NCBI RefSeq assembly: GCF_013074385.2
Contig: NZ_JABEYA020000005.1
Coordinates: forward strand, 1 to 64,000
From: Vibrio ostreicida
GTDB taxonomy: Bacteria > Pseudomonadota > Gammaproteobacteria > Enterobacterales > Vibrionaceae
DNA: 64,000 nucleotides
Reading direction: 5' to 3'
In this document: positions 8,754 to 17,500 of the stretch, in pieces
Numbering within the stretch: position 1 is the first letter of the stretch
How the letters are laid out: each line of letters begins with the position of its first letter
Translations under genes and position numbers: made by a program
Notes under the pieces: generated by a model
The model's input: only the letters and a program-made list of their open reading frames with translations
What the model was told of the DNA's origin: nothing
Databases searched by the model: none

Positions 8754-9371
8754 CTAGCTGACTCTTTTAAATACATAGGCGAAGGGTGATTTTGTGTAAG
8801 GGATAGCACGGCCAAAGGATAAGATACGTTCACGTGTCATGATTTCCGGCTTTTTGGGCTTCATATAATCCTGAAGATCGACATCGCTGACCCTATACCT
8901 TCCGTTGTCTTGAAGTACGACGGCAATCAACGTAAATCGTGGGTCTAACGCTGCTAAAGCCGCATCTCCGTGACTCGCGTTCACGAGCAAGAGGCCTCCT
9001 ATTTTGAGAAGTGCTCCGCACGGTTCTGATATAAAACCGGCATAAAGAGAGATGAGTAAGTCGAACTCGGATTCTGTTAGCGCCAGTGAGTGATAGTCAC
9101 CATGAATAAACTGAGCGTTTGTATTTGAATTACCTCTATGGTCCACAATGATCTGATCCACATTGAATTCATCGGCAAAAAATGTTGCTGCACGTTTATC
9201 AAGGTCCACATATGTGACATCGTTAAAAACAAAGGATGGCGAAATGTCGACATAGCTGCCGGGATAGAGTACTTTTCGAGGCGTAATAAACGCACCGACT
9301 GCCTTAAACAGCGCCCAGCGATCCCCTTTGTGTTTGTCCTGTTTTTCCCATAAGGCTAAAGTCTTCGTCAT
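8754..9371 (-). CDS. Rossmann-fold protein, possible methyltransferase
   Basis: A 205-residue cytosolic protein. Features resembling a class I methyltransferase are VLYPGSYVDISPSF in the place of motif I, VTYVDLDKRAATFF as the acidic second strand, and SEFDLLISLYAGFISEPCGALLKIGGLLLVNASHGD as the strand 4-5 region. Motif I lacks the usual Gly-rich loop, so SAM binding is not certain. It has AGGA upstream of its start. It is the first gene of a likely two-gene unit with the methyltransferase downstream, divergent from an AraC regulator at 9548 that may control both. Confidence 0.6.
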   Translation of the reverse strand: MTKTLALWEKQDKHKGDRWALFKAVGAFITPRKVLYPGSYVDISPSFVFNDVTYVDLDKRAATFFADEFNVDQIIVDHRGNSNTNAQFIHGDYHSLALTESEFDLLISLYAGFISEPCGALLKIGGLLLVNASHGDAALAALDPRFTLIAVVLQDNGRYRVSDVDLQDYMKPKKPEIMTRERILSFGRAIPYTKSPFAYVFKRVS

Positions 9372-9547
9372 CCTATTTTCCTTTCATCATGCGGGTCAAA
9401 ATATGACAGCCAGACCCTCTGTCCATTGCGAATGGAGCGTCGCTTGAATGTGGTTAATATATACCAAGAGTCTGCGTTGTTTGAGTGCGCAGATTGGGAT
9501 AGTATCGGCTGATATTAAGATTTTGCAAAAGAGCGGTCGCGTTTTCT

Positions 9548-10372
9548 ATGCTGACAAAAACACCATTACCAACCTGCTATGTCATCCATGAACAAGGCGT
9601 AAACAGTGAAAAATCAACGGTGTCAGTCAATCCAGATTATGGTGTGCTCTTTACGACAAAAGGCTCATTGACAATGGAGCAAAGCTACACCACTCAATCT
9701 GTTGCCGGCAGTATTACGATTGTCCCTTACGGAGTGCCATATCGTTCTGTCGTGGGGCGTGATTTAGACTATTGGCTGCTTGGTTTCTGTTCTGAAAGCT
9801 ATAATTTGAACGAAACGCAAGCGATCATGCGTCCCTTCGCAGAGGTTCGTTCAGGAGGCTTGCCTGTGGTTCACTTAGATCTTCAAGCTCAAGAATGCAT
9901 CACCTCTTGGTTTGAAGCGTTAAAACAAGAGTGCAATATAGAAACGCCAATCAGTCATGATGTTCGACGGAGCCTGATTGTCTTGATCTTAGCTGAAGTG
10001 GTTCGAGCGACGACGGTAATCGACCGTAAGATCACAAAATCCCCATTAGTCGGAAAAGCGTTAGACTATATACAGACATACAGTCTTACCCCTATTTCTT
10101 TAAGTGATGTGGCATCGGCGCTGGGTCGTACATCGGCCCATGTCGCATCCGTTGTTAAGTCAGAAACCGGTTTTACGGTAGGTATGTGGATCACATCAGC
10201 GCGTCTGGCTAAAGCAGCCCAGCTTCTGCAGGAAACAAATATGCCTGTTGAACAGATTACTCCGCATCTTGGTTGGCAAGATACGACCCACTTCATCAGA
10301 CAGTTCAAAACCTTCTATGGCACCACGCCTTCAAAATGGCGCAGTAAGCTCAGAGACAAAAGTGACCATTAA
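9548..10372 (+). CDS. AraC-family transcriptional regulator
   Basis: At 274 residues this has the standard AraC size. The N-terminal cupin-like part (about 20-110) includes GVLFTTKGSLTMEQSY and GSITIVPYGVPYRSVVG. The C-terminal double helix-turn-helix spans about 170-270: ISLSDVASALGRTSAHVASVVKSETG for the first motif and AAQLLQETNMPVEQITPHLGWQDTTHFIRQFKTFYGTTPSKWR for the second, which matches the AraC signature. It is divergent from the methyltransferase pair, its likely target. The ligand is unknown. Confidence 0.9.
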   Translation: MLTKTPLPTCYVIHEQGVNSEKSTVSVNPDYGVLFTTKGSLTMEQSYTTQSVAGSITIVPYGVPYRSVVGRDLDYWLLGFCSESYNLNETQAIMRPFAEVRSGGLPVVHLDLQAQECITSWFEALKQECNIETPISHDVRRSLIVLILAEVVRATTVIDRKITKSPLVGKALDYIQTYSLTPISLSDVASALGRTSAHVASVVKSETGFTVGMWITSARLAKAAQLLQETNMPVEQITPHLGWQDTTHFIRQFKTFYGTTPSKWRSKLRDKSDH

Positions 10373-10473
10373 AGCATGCACTGTCTCGTTGATTTAAATA
10401 GAGCGAGGCTCGTTCCTTGATTCTTTGTCGGGCGACCCGCTAATCATTGCTCGCAAGCGCGTTGTGATTTTCG

Positions 10474-11337
10474 CTAACCAAAAATGGCGATGGTTAATGC
10501 AGACGCAAGCAGACCCAATATCGATATGCCTACTCTATTTGTTAGGGTCTCATGATACTTATACCACCCAATAAACACGGAAAACACCGTCGACAATCGT
10601 CTTAATGACGACACAAAAGCAATATTCCCCATCGACGCCGCTTGATAAAATGTCAGTAACGTTAGAAGGTGGGCCAAAGCTGGAATAATGAAAAAAGAAA
10701 AATTCTTTGTGAGTAGCGATGAGCGCATTTTGATGAGAAAAGGCGAGTAAAACACACACATAATCAAAACAATGTGAGCGGTCCAGACCACAGAGCCAAC
10801 CTGCTGCGCTCCATGCTTATGAATAATGGAGCTTGATGCCCAAAGTATAGCGACCCCAAGCATACTGAGCATGGCTTTGTTATGAATGATGTTTTTTAAG
10901 CGCATACCCTCACCATAGAAAACAGAAGCAATCGAGACAATGATGGCGACAGACCCAATGTATGAAGGGACTTGGTTGTACAATATAAAGGTGAGAACAA
11001 TCTGAAATACGGGGACCAAACACAAAAGCGGGGTGACTTTCGTGAGAGGGCCATTTCGCAAAGCCTTTAGATAGCAAACCATGGCGATGGCATCGATGCT
11101 CGCAGACAGGGCGATCATGGTGAATAATTCAATGTCATAACGGACACGGTCGCCAGTGATAATAATCACGAGACAGATTGGTGACAGCATCAGCAACATT
11201 ATTGCCGTGGACTGGATCGTTGATAATTTGGATGGCGAATGCTTTAACGACACATCTTTTAACGTTAAAAACAGAGCAGATAAAATAGACAATACGACCC
11301 ACACAACAGAACCCAACACGTGAATAAATAGAGCCAC
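10474..11337 (-). CDS. EamA-like (DMT superfamily) membrane transporter
   Basis: A 287-residue protein with about ten hydrophobic segments arranged as two five-helix halves. Segments are LGSVVWVVLSILSALFL at the start and VGISILGLLASALTIAIFG at the end. The two-repeat pattern is that of EamA/DMT metabolite exporters. The start is GTG with a GAGAG stretch upstream. It follows the Crp/Fnr gene by 29 bases on the same strand, suggesting one transcription unit in which the regulator precedes the transporter. The substrate is unknown. Confidence 0.8.
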   Translation of the reverse strand: MALFIHVLGSVVWVVLSILSALFLTLKDVSLKHSPSKLSTIQSTAIMLLMLSPICLVIIITGDRVRYDIELFTMIALSASIDAIAMVCYLKALRNGPLTKVTPLLCLVPVFQIVLTFILYNQVPSYIGSVAIIVSIASVFYGEGMRLKNIIHNKAMLSMLGVAILWASSSIIHKHGAQQVGSVVWTAHIVLIMCVFYSPFLIKMRSSLLTKNFSFFIIPALAHLLTLLTFYQAASMGNIAFVSSLRRLSTVFSVFIGWYKYHETLTNRVGISILGLLASALTIAIFG

Positions 11338-11366
11338 TATTTTCTCTCAAAAGAGCGGCGTATAAA

Positions 11367-11951
11367 TTAACACTTGTTAATGCGTTTTTTTATTCGGGAT
11401 AAACTAACAGGGCTGATTCCCATGTAGTTTGCAATGTCTAGGCTCTTTAAATGCTGAATCCAGTGCGGAAAGTTAATGACCAGATATTCATACCGCTCTT
11501 CATGAGAGCTGAGTAGAAAGAACGCTTCTTTCTGCTCTTTATAGAGTAACTGCTGTTCTAGAAGTTGTACTTTTGCTGTAATCCATTGCTGTGAGGACAG
11601 CAAGCTGATAGGCAGTTTAATGCATTTGACTTGAGTAACCGATTCTAACTGATAGCGAGAGTCCTGATTTTGTATCCAACTCGGAAAAATCAGGCAAAGA
11701 CTGTTTGGGAAATAAAATTCCTTACAACGTTCAACACCTGATTCGGAATAGTGACACGCTTTCAAAATGCCAGACATCAAATAATACGCATAATGTTGTG
11801 CTTTGCCTTGATGCTGTAATACTGCGGACTTTTCGAGCAAGGCAATCGAAGCCGTATTGAAATAGTGGTCGGCGTCTTCGACACCCAACCGCTGAAAGAA
11901 AGAGTAGGCGGTGTTTAAATCAGGGTCACTGCTCTGTAAGGTTTTGTCCAT
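11367..11951 (-). CDS. Crp/Fnr-family transcriptional regulator
   Basis: A 194-residue protein with an N-terminal cyclic-nucleotide-binding-like beta roll (about 20-125; LLEKSAVLQHQGKAQHYAYYLMSGILKACHYSESG) and a C-terminal winged helix (about 140-194; LDIANYMGISPVSLSRIKKR). The Arg and Glu that bind cAMP in Crp are not evident, so the ligand is likely different or absent. It is probably cotranscribed with the downstream DMT transporter and may regulate it. Confidence 0.85.
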   Translation of the reverse strand: MDKTLQSSDPDLNTAYSFFQRLGVEDADHYFNTASIALLEKSAVLQHQGKAQHYAYYLMSGILKACHYSESGVERCKEFYFPNSLCLIFPSWIQNQDSRYQLESVTQVKCIKLPISLLSSQQWITAKVQLLEQQLLYKEQKEAFFLLSSHEERYEYLVINFPHWIQHLKSLDIANYMGISPVSLSRIKKRINKC

Positions 11952-12132
11952 CTTAGTGTTTTTTAGTCTTGGCTAATGTGATATCTCAGTCGAAAGTATA
12001 ATGATAACAGCGAGTCGTGACTATCTGTTCGTTCAACGACGATAAGAAAGTGTTCAAAGGTGTCAAGGAAAGTGGTGAGAACGCTAAGCGTCAGCCTGTT
12101 TATCTCCGCTGAGGGGAGGGTGTCGCTCCCAA

Positions 12133-13041
12133 CTATTTGTTTTGATGCAATAACGCCTCTCGCTTGAGCCACTTTGTAAATACAGCGATGCGAGAGCGTC
12201 TGATGGAATTGGCTTGATAAACGGCAGAGTATTCAACGCCAGAAGATAAGCTAATATCAAAGGGTTTCACGAGTAAACCTCTTTCAATAAAATCCCCAGC
12301 TAGGCTATCCGTACCGGGACAGACACCATGCCCAGCAATGACCGCGTTTAACCCCATATCAAACGTTTCCACTTCCATCCACTGAATGATGTTCCCTTCA
12401 AGCTGTACATTGGCGGCTTTAAACCATGCTTCCCACGAGAAGTGATGAGTACGAATTCCCCGTATTAGCCAGCAATGAATCAGCTGAGAAGGATGGGTCA
12501 GTTTCATGCTTTTGGCTAGCTCAGGAGAGCACACAGGAAAAACTGGCTCATCAAACAAGAACTCGGATACCAAAGAACCATCACTGCCTTCAGCAGAAAG
12601 CTCGCCTATTCCGATATCGACTTCCTTGGTAAGGGCTTCTCTGGGATTCATATTAGCGCTGATACGTATCAGGGTTTCTGGGTGTTCTTTTGAGAATTTC
12701 CACAATCTGGGCATTAACCATCTGGAGGCAAAAGAGGGGGTAGTGGCAACCGACAAAACCCCTTCTACTGGCTCATCTTGAGTCGAATTTAGCCCTTCGA
12801 CAATGAGTTCAAATGCCTGAGATACTTTTTTATGGAGCTTCTTTCCCTCGGTGGTCAGCAGCATGGATCGTCCCTGACGGGCAAAAAGCTTGCAACCCAG
12901 CGCATTTTCAAGTTGCCTGAGTTTTTGGCTGACAGCCGCTTGAGTTACAAACAACTCTTGTCCTGCTTTGCTGTAGCTTCCTAGTCGCGCCGCTGCTTCA
13001 AAGTAACGCAGGCAGCTGAGGTGCTGAAGTCTTTTATCCAT
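12133..13041 (-). CDS. LysR-family regulator, GcvA-like
   Basis: The start at 13041 is preferred because GGAG lies three bases upstream; the GTG at 13050 overlaps it. The 302-residue product has the N-terminal helix-turn-helix (RYFEAAARLGSYSKAGQELFVTQAAVSQKLRQLE, about 11-44). The substrate-binding domain carries GcvA-group signatures: VEGVLSVATTPSFASRWLMPRL and VDIGIG. It is divergent from the MFS transporter at 13222, its probable target. A TTATCC/GGATAA inverted repeat in the gap may be the operator. Confidence 0.9.
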   Translation of the reverse strand: MDKRLQHLSCLRYFEAAARLGSYSKAGQELFVTQAAVSQKLRQLENALGCKLFARQGRSMLLTTEGKKLHKKVSQAFELIVEGLNSTQDEPVEGVLSVATTPSFASRWLMPRLWKFSKEHPETLIRISANMNPREALTKEVDIGIGELSAEGSDGSLVSEFLFDEPVFPVCSPELAKSMKLTHPSQLIHCWLIRGIRTHHFSWEAWFKAANVQLEGNIIQWMEVETFDMGLNAVIAGHGVCPGTDSLAGDFIERGLLVKPFDISLSSGVEYSAVYQANSIRRSRIAVFTKWLKREALLHQNK

Positions 13042-13094
13042 AAGCTCCACTTATGTAATGTGTAAAGTATCGTCGTTAGTGTTCTCACAATCAG

Positions 13095-13115
13095 TTATCC
13101 ATAATGTTCGGATAA
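13095..13115. promoter_or_regulatory. Candidate LysR operator
   Basis: TTATCC and GGATAA face each other across nine bases in the gap between the divergent LysR and MFS genes. A T-N11-A type symmetrical site is usual for LysR proteins. The assignment rests on position and symmetry only. Confidence 0.35.
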
Positions 13116-13221
13116 GCTCTTTAAAATCTTATAGTAAGAGTCTTATTAAGTCTAATTCTGAAGTGGGTTGAGTTAGGGAATTCTATAAAAGCATAAGTAA
13201 GTATTATTAGAAGGTCACAGT

Positions 13222-14463
13222 ATGCAGCAAGCAAGTTCTAGTATGTTTCAGAAAACGCACATTAAGCAAATACCTTTTATCGTTTGGTGCGTGGTGGTTG
13301 GGTCCTTGATTGTCCGAACCAGCTATTTTATGGCATGGCCTTTTTTGGTGGTGACCTTATATCGCGACTACGGTGCGACGGCGACGGAGGTCGGCACAAT
13401 GTTGGCGATGTCTGCGCTTGTTGGGGTACTCGCTGGATTTTACTCAGGCCATCTGTCTGATCTTGTTGGGCGAAAGCGCATCATCGTAGCAGGTTGTGTC
13501 ATGTCTTCTTTGGCCTACTTTGGTATTTCTCAGGCGTATCACATCAATCACTTCTACTTTTTGATTGTCGTTTGTGGGCTGATGCGCCCAATGATTGAAG
13601 AACCAAGTAAAGCTCTGATTAGCGACAGTATTGACGACCCGACACGGCGAGAGTTGGCAATGAACTTACGCTATTTTGCGATCAATCTGGGTGGCGCAAT
13701 TGGGCCACTGCTTGGTATTCAGTTTGCCGTGTCCAGCCCTGACTTCCTATTTCTGATCACGTCAGGTGCGTACCTAGGCTATGCCATCGCCCTGTTGGTC
13801 GCTTTTCAATACTATCCAGACAATAACATCCGTGAGAGTAAGGAATCTCAACCCCTTATCATCGTTTTACGAGCAATAAAAAACGACACGCGCTTCATTA
13901 AGATGATGGTGGCCAATATATTAATGATGTTTGTTTATGCGCACTACAGCTCAACTCTTCCTCAGATTGTGACTCGCTCAGGCCATGCAGAGACAGAAAT
14001 GATCATCGCCAGTATGGTATTAATCAACACACTCACCGTGATCTTGTTCCAGTTTCCATTGTTGAAATTACTGCAACGATTCTCTTTGACCGCGAGAGCA
14101 AAATTAGGCGTCGCCCTGATGGGCGTTTCTCAAATTATCTTTGCCGCAAGTCCTGTTGATTCTATGTATGGCTTGTTTACCGCTTGTTTTATATTAAGTC
14201 TTGGAGAAGTGATTGCTTTCCCAACCATCAATGTTCAAATAGACAATCTGGCCCCACCCAAACTCAGGGGCGCCTATTTCGGCGTCGCCTCCGTACAAAC
14301 GCTTGGCTATGTGCTCGCCCCGCTTATCGGCGGTCTGATCATAGACTCATCGGAAGCGGTGTGGTTGTACGCTCTCTGTTTGGTTCTCTGTGGACTCACC
14401 CTCTACTTTTATGCCAGCTTTGCAAATCAGGGCTCGGCTAAATCCCGTATCGCACACCGTTGA
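13222..14463 (+). CDS. Major facilitator superfamily transporter
   Basis: A 413-residue protein with about twelve hydrophobic segments. MFS motif A is clear between helices 2 and 3 (GHLSDLVGRKRII, about residue 75). The related GLMRPMIEEPSKALISDSI segment and a central hydrophilic loop (NNIRESKESQP) separate the two halves. The general layout is that of drug/H+ antiporters and related exporters, but the substrate is not known. It is divergent from a GcvA-like LysR gene that probably controls it. A solute-binding protein gene follows after 217 bases. Confidence 0.85.
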   Translation: MQQASSSMFQKTHIKQIPFIVWCVVVGSLIVRTSYFMAWPFLVVTLYRDYGATATEVGTMLAMSALVGVLAGFYSGHLSDLVGRKRIIVAGCVMSSLAYFGISQAYHINHFYFLIVVCGLMRPMIEEPSKALISDSIDDPTRRELAMNLRYFAINLGGAIGPLLGIQFAVSSPDFLFLITSGAYLGYAIALLVAFQYYPDNNIRESKESQPLIIVLRAIKNDTRFIKMMVANILMMFVYAHYSSTLPQIVTRSGHAETEMIIASMVLINTLTVILFQFPLLKLLQRFSLTARAKLGVALMGVSQIIFAASPVDSMYGLFTACFILSLGEVIAFPTINVQIDNLAPPKLRGAYFGVASVQTLGYVLAPLIGGLIIDSSEAVWLYALCLVLCGLTLYFYASFANQGSAKSRIAHR

Positions 14464-14680
14464 GGAGCTGTCTAAACTGGGGCGCCCAAATTAGCAGCCT
14501 GTGTCAGGTACGGTAGTTGACCTGTCAGGAGGCCGTTCTTGGGGGAGAAGTCGAAAGGGACCTTCTAGACAAATTCACCGGATATTCATTATGTTATCAG
14601 CGCGCTACGCATGTTTACACCGCGCTGTATTTGAATTGTGTACTAAACTCTACTGGGTAATCTCTATTTGGGTGAATAGG

Positions 14681-15457
14681 ATGGCAATCAAGCCAAAATT
14701 TTGGCGAGGGATTTTGTTACTCGCAGTAATGACAACGTCAGCACAGGCGGATGAAGTGACGTTAAGTGCCGATCTGTGGTGCCCCTATACTTGCGATCCC
14801 ACTTCAGAAAAAAAAGGGATCTTAGTTGAAGTCGTTGAGAACATTCTTCAGACATCTGGCCACACCGTTGATTACGAATTGGTAAACTGGGCGAGAGCGG
14901 TGAAAAGTGTTCGAGGAGGAAAACACGATGGATTGATTGGGGCTTATATCAGTGATGCGCCAGATTTTGTTTTTCATGATAGCCCTATTCAAACGTCTAA
15001 AATGTGTTTTTTTGTCAAACAAGATGATCCATGGGAATACAAAGGGACGGAAACCTTAGCCGAGCGAAAAATATCCGTCATTAATGCGTATTCTTATGGC
15101 GAAACTTTTGATGAATATATACAAAAAAATCATCACCAAGGTGACCGGACCATCGTTCAGCTGTCAGGCATGGACGTCACAGAGAAACGGATTGAGCAAA
15201 TACAAACCAACCAAACCGATACCGTTTTAGAAGACTGGAGAGTCTTTCCTTACAACGTCAGTACGTTCAGAGCCAAGCACAAAGCCAAAGATTTGGGCAA
15301 GTTTAAAAACGTCGGCTGTTTAGCTGGTGAAGGGCTTTATATTGCGTTATCGCCCAAAAGGGATACTTCAAAATATTATGCAGATTTAATCAATCAAGGT
15401 CTCAAACAGTTGGAAGCATCAGGTAAACTGACTGAGATTATTGGTCGATATGAGTAG
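14681..15457 (+). CDS. Periplasmic solute-binding protein (SBP_bac_3 type)
   Basis: The start at 14681 gives a normal signal peptide (WRGILLLAVMTTSAQA). The longer frame to 14501 would place unrelated residues before it. The 258-residue product shows the family 3 pattern: LSADLWCPYTC, GILVEVVENILQTSGHTVDYELVNWARAVKSVRGGKHDGLIGAY, and a C-terminal LINQGLKQLEASGKLTEIIGRY. Two Cys in the WCPYTC segment could form a disulphide or bind the ligand. Like the gene at 7209 it has no transporter partner nearby. Amino-acid or small-polar ligands are likely. Confidence 0.8.
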   Translation: MAIKPKFWRGILLLAVMTTSAQADEVTLSADLWCPYTCDPTSEKKGILVEVVENILQTSGHTVDYELVNWARAVKSVRGGKHDGLIGAYISDAPDFVFHDSPIQTSKMCFFVKQDDPWEYKGTETLAERKISVINAYSYGETFDEYIQKNHHQGDRTIVQLSGMDVTEKRIEQIQTNQTDTVLEDWRVFPYNVSTFRAKHKAKDLGKFKNVGCLAGEGLYIALSPKRDTSKYYADLINQGLKQLEASGKLTEIIGRYE

Positions 15458-15492
15458 ATGCCCCGTTGCTGTCGCTCACAGGGCATGTCGAT
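15458..15492 (+). terminator. Possible terminator after the solute-binding protein gene
   Basis: ATGCCC and GGGCAT pair across a 17-base loop just after the stop codon, followed by a short T-rich stretch. Weak. Confidence 0.3.
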
Positions 15493-15555
15493 TTCTTCGA
15501 ATGATTAAAAGCAATGTTGATTCACTCAATGACCCAACGTTTGGTCATGACAACA

Positions 15556-15900
15556 TTACTTGTTGATCATCTTTGCTAAATCAGCAAAGGGGTTATACGT
15601 TGCCCCTTGGTGATCGTCTTCCCCAGGCTTTATTTCACTGCCATAACGCTCATGCTCTAGGTATTTACTGTGTTCATGGTCGTGGCAATAAAGGCACAAT
15701 AACTCCCAATTACTGCCATCTTCGGGGTTGTTGGTGTGGTCATGATCTTTATGATGCACAGTCAACTCACGTAGGTTTGAGTATACAAATTCTCGAGCGC
15801 AATTGCCGCATACCCAAGGGTAGAGCTTGAGCGCTTTCTCTCGATACCCAGCTTCTTTGCGCGCATAGGCGGCACTAGTGCCGTATAGGTCTAACGACAT
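15556..15900 (-). CDS. yajD: HNH endonuclease family protein YajD
   Basis: A 114-residue protein matching the enterobacterial/Vibrio YajD family in length and order of motifs. It has a zinc knuckle CGNC (about 31-34), the HNH core LTVHHKDHDHTNNPEDGSNW with paired His, and the second knuckle LLCLYCHDHEH. The tail (YNPFADLAKMINK) is typical. YajD proteins are taken to be small metal-dependent nucleases, but their in vivo role is not established. It stands alone on the minus strand. Confidence 0.9.
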   Translation of the reverse strand: MSLDLYGTSAAYARKEAGYREKALKLYPWVCGNCAREFVYSNLRELTVHHKDHDHTNNPEDGSNWELLCLYCHDHEHSKYLEHERYGSEIKPGEDDHQGATYNPFADLAKMINK

Positions 15901-16059
15901 ATTTGATTTCCACGAATGATCATTACAGCCCAGATGCTAACACAATCACAAATGGAAAAAAGTGATCGAGATTAAACCGGATATAGTGTGGACTAAGAAC
16001 GAATAAACGGGCGCCTTTGTTGATGAAAGTGCCGGATTGACGATGAAACCATCGTAACA

Positions 16060-16437
16060 TTAACGCTTTGATAAGCAGTTATCGAGACCTAACTCTCGTT
16101 GCATTCGCTGACTTAAACCACTGGCAACAAGTCGATATGACTCAGAAATGTAGTACTTTAGATCGTCGTCTAACTCGCCAGAGGTGTGTATTTGTTGAAT
16201 CCATTTCATGCCGCGGTTCGCAAAGTAAGGTGCGGGTTGATAGCCATCACAATCACTGAGAAACTCGAAGTTCAAAGGGGACGTTTTAAAGGTGAATGCG
16301 GGTTGGGAATCGCGACTCCAGCCACCAATAGCAAATACTTTTCCGCCGACCTTCCAAACTTGTGAGTTGCCCCATTGAACGACATGGCTTGTACCTGCGA
16401 AAGTGCCGCAAAGCTGGTTGAATTGATCGTAGTTCAT
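16060..16437 (-). CDS. MmcQ/YjbR family protein
   Basis: A 125-residue protein of the MmcQ/YjbR (CyaY-like fold) family. Motifs are GTSHVVQWGNSQVWKVGGKVFAIGGW near the N-terminus, a middle FTFKTSPLNFEFLSDCDGYQPAPYFANRGMKWIQ, and a C-terminal LKYYISESYRLVASGLSQRMQRELGL helix. Members are small predicted DNA-binding proteins without a settled function. An AGAGG sequence lies nine bases before the start. It lies downstream of the hydrolase gene on the same strand, 97 bases away. Confidence 0.85.
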   Translation of the reverse strand: MNYDQFNQLCGTFAGTSHVVQWGNSQVWKVGGKVFAIGGWSRDSQPAFTFKTSPLNFEFLSDCDGYQPAPYFANRGMKWIQQIHTSGELDDDLKYYISESYRLVASGLSQRMQRELGLDNCLSKR

Positions 16438-16534
16438 GCCGGTTTGCCTCTTTTTACGCCATCATGGTGATCCGGTGATGCAATAAGAACAGAGCCCAAC
16501 ACTGAGCGTAAAGCATCAGCGTTGAGATTCGATG

Positions 16535-17326
16535 TTACGCACTGTATTCTTTTCGTGATAAAAGCAGAGCTTTAATATGGGTTGAAAATGTATGCGGTTT
16601 GGCTTGTGGTAGCATATGATTTTCACCGGAAATATCAGTGAGCTGCGCATGTGGTATTAACTGCGCCGCTCTCGTCGTAACGAGTTTAAATACATCGCGT
16701 GTATCTTGACCATAACCCAATATTACAGGGACCTTTATGCTTGAGAGCCCGACGGTGTCGATTGCCGGCTTTTCCTGCTGGTGAAGCTGGTGGGCGAGTG
16801 TGTGACTTTGAGCCAATTGCCGTTCCTTTACGGCGTTGCTCTGAGAGTGAAAGTATCCCTTTTGGTTGCCTGACCCGTCTATCAAAGACTCAACGGCGAG
16901 ATCCAATTGTTGATTAGAAAAGTGCTCAAAAACCGGCTCAAACATCGCGTTTGCGTCCTGTTGCCAAGCACTGAGAGCAGGTTCTTGCAAGCACCCAGGA
17001 TAGCCAGGTTCATAAAGAAACACGCTTGATATGGGTAAGTCTTGTTGCGCGAGGGCATTTAACACGACATCGGCACCGTAAGACCACGCGACGATGTGAA
17101 CGGATTTTTGCTGAGTCAACTCACCGAGTAATTCGGTCAGTTCTTCCGCATGGGTGTTTAAACCAAAACTCCCCGTTTCAGTTTGTCCGAAGTGTCGCAA
17201 CGTCACGGCAATGACATCAAAATCAGACGCGAGATCCTCGATATGGTCATCCCACATCGTGCCATCGGTGAGCGCGCCATGGACCAAAACGAGGTAATCA
17301 CCATGGCCTTGTTGTGTATAGTTCAT
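16535..17326 (-). CDS. Alpha/beta hydrolase
   Basis: A 263-residue cytosolic protein with the alpha/beta hydrolase layout. YLVLVHGALTDGTMWDD provides the oxyanion HG, VIAVTLRHFGQT the next strand, and HIVAWSYGADVVLNA has the nucleophile elbow W-S-Y-G near residue 100. VPVILGYGQDTRDVFKLV carries a likely acidic triad residue, and ISGENHMLPQAKP supplies the His (about 240). AAGGA lies eight bases before the ATG. The substrate is unknown; close relatives are annotated as esterases or haloperoxidase-like enzymes. Confidence 0.85.
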   Translation of the reverse strand: MNYTQQGHGDYLVLVHGALTDGTMWDDHIEDLASDFDVIAVTLRHFGQTETGSFGLNTHAEELTELLGELTQQKSVHIVAWSYGADVVLNALAQQDLPISSVFLYEPGYPGCLQEPALSAWQQDANAMFEPVFEHFSNQQLDLAVESLIDGSGNQKGYFHSQSNAVKERQLAQSHTLAHQLHQQEKPAIDTVGLSSIKVPVILGYGQDTRDVFKLVTTRAAQLIPHAQLTDISGENHMLPQAKPHTFSTHIKALLLSRKEYSA

Positions 17327-17500
17327 TGTAATGTCCTTAATAAAAGGTTAATGCTGCCTTAAGGGGCTGGCAACACTAATCATTCGTCTCAAATAACGGC
17401 TCATCCACGTCCAAGCCACTGATACGTTGAGGGGCCAAACATGGTTTCCTCACTTAGAAATGTCACCAATTATGGGTTTTGATGCATAATAGTGCGTTGT

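Noticed and set aside
11963-12172. Minus-strand 69-codon frame between LysR and Crp genes
   Set aside because: It begins inside the LysR gene in another frame and has no domain pattern.
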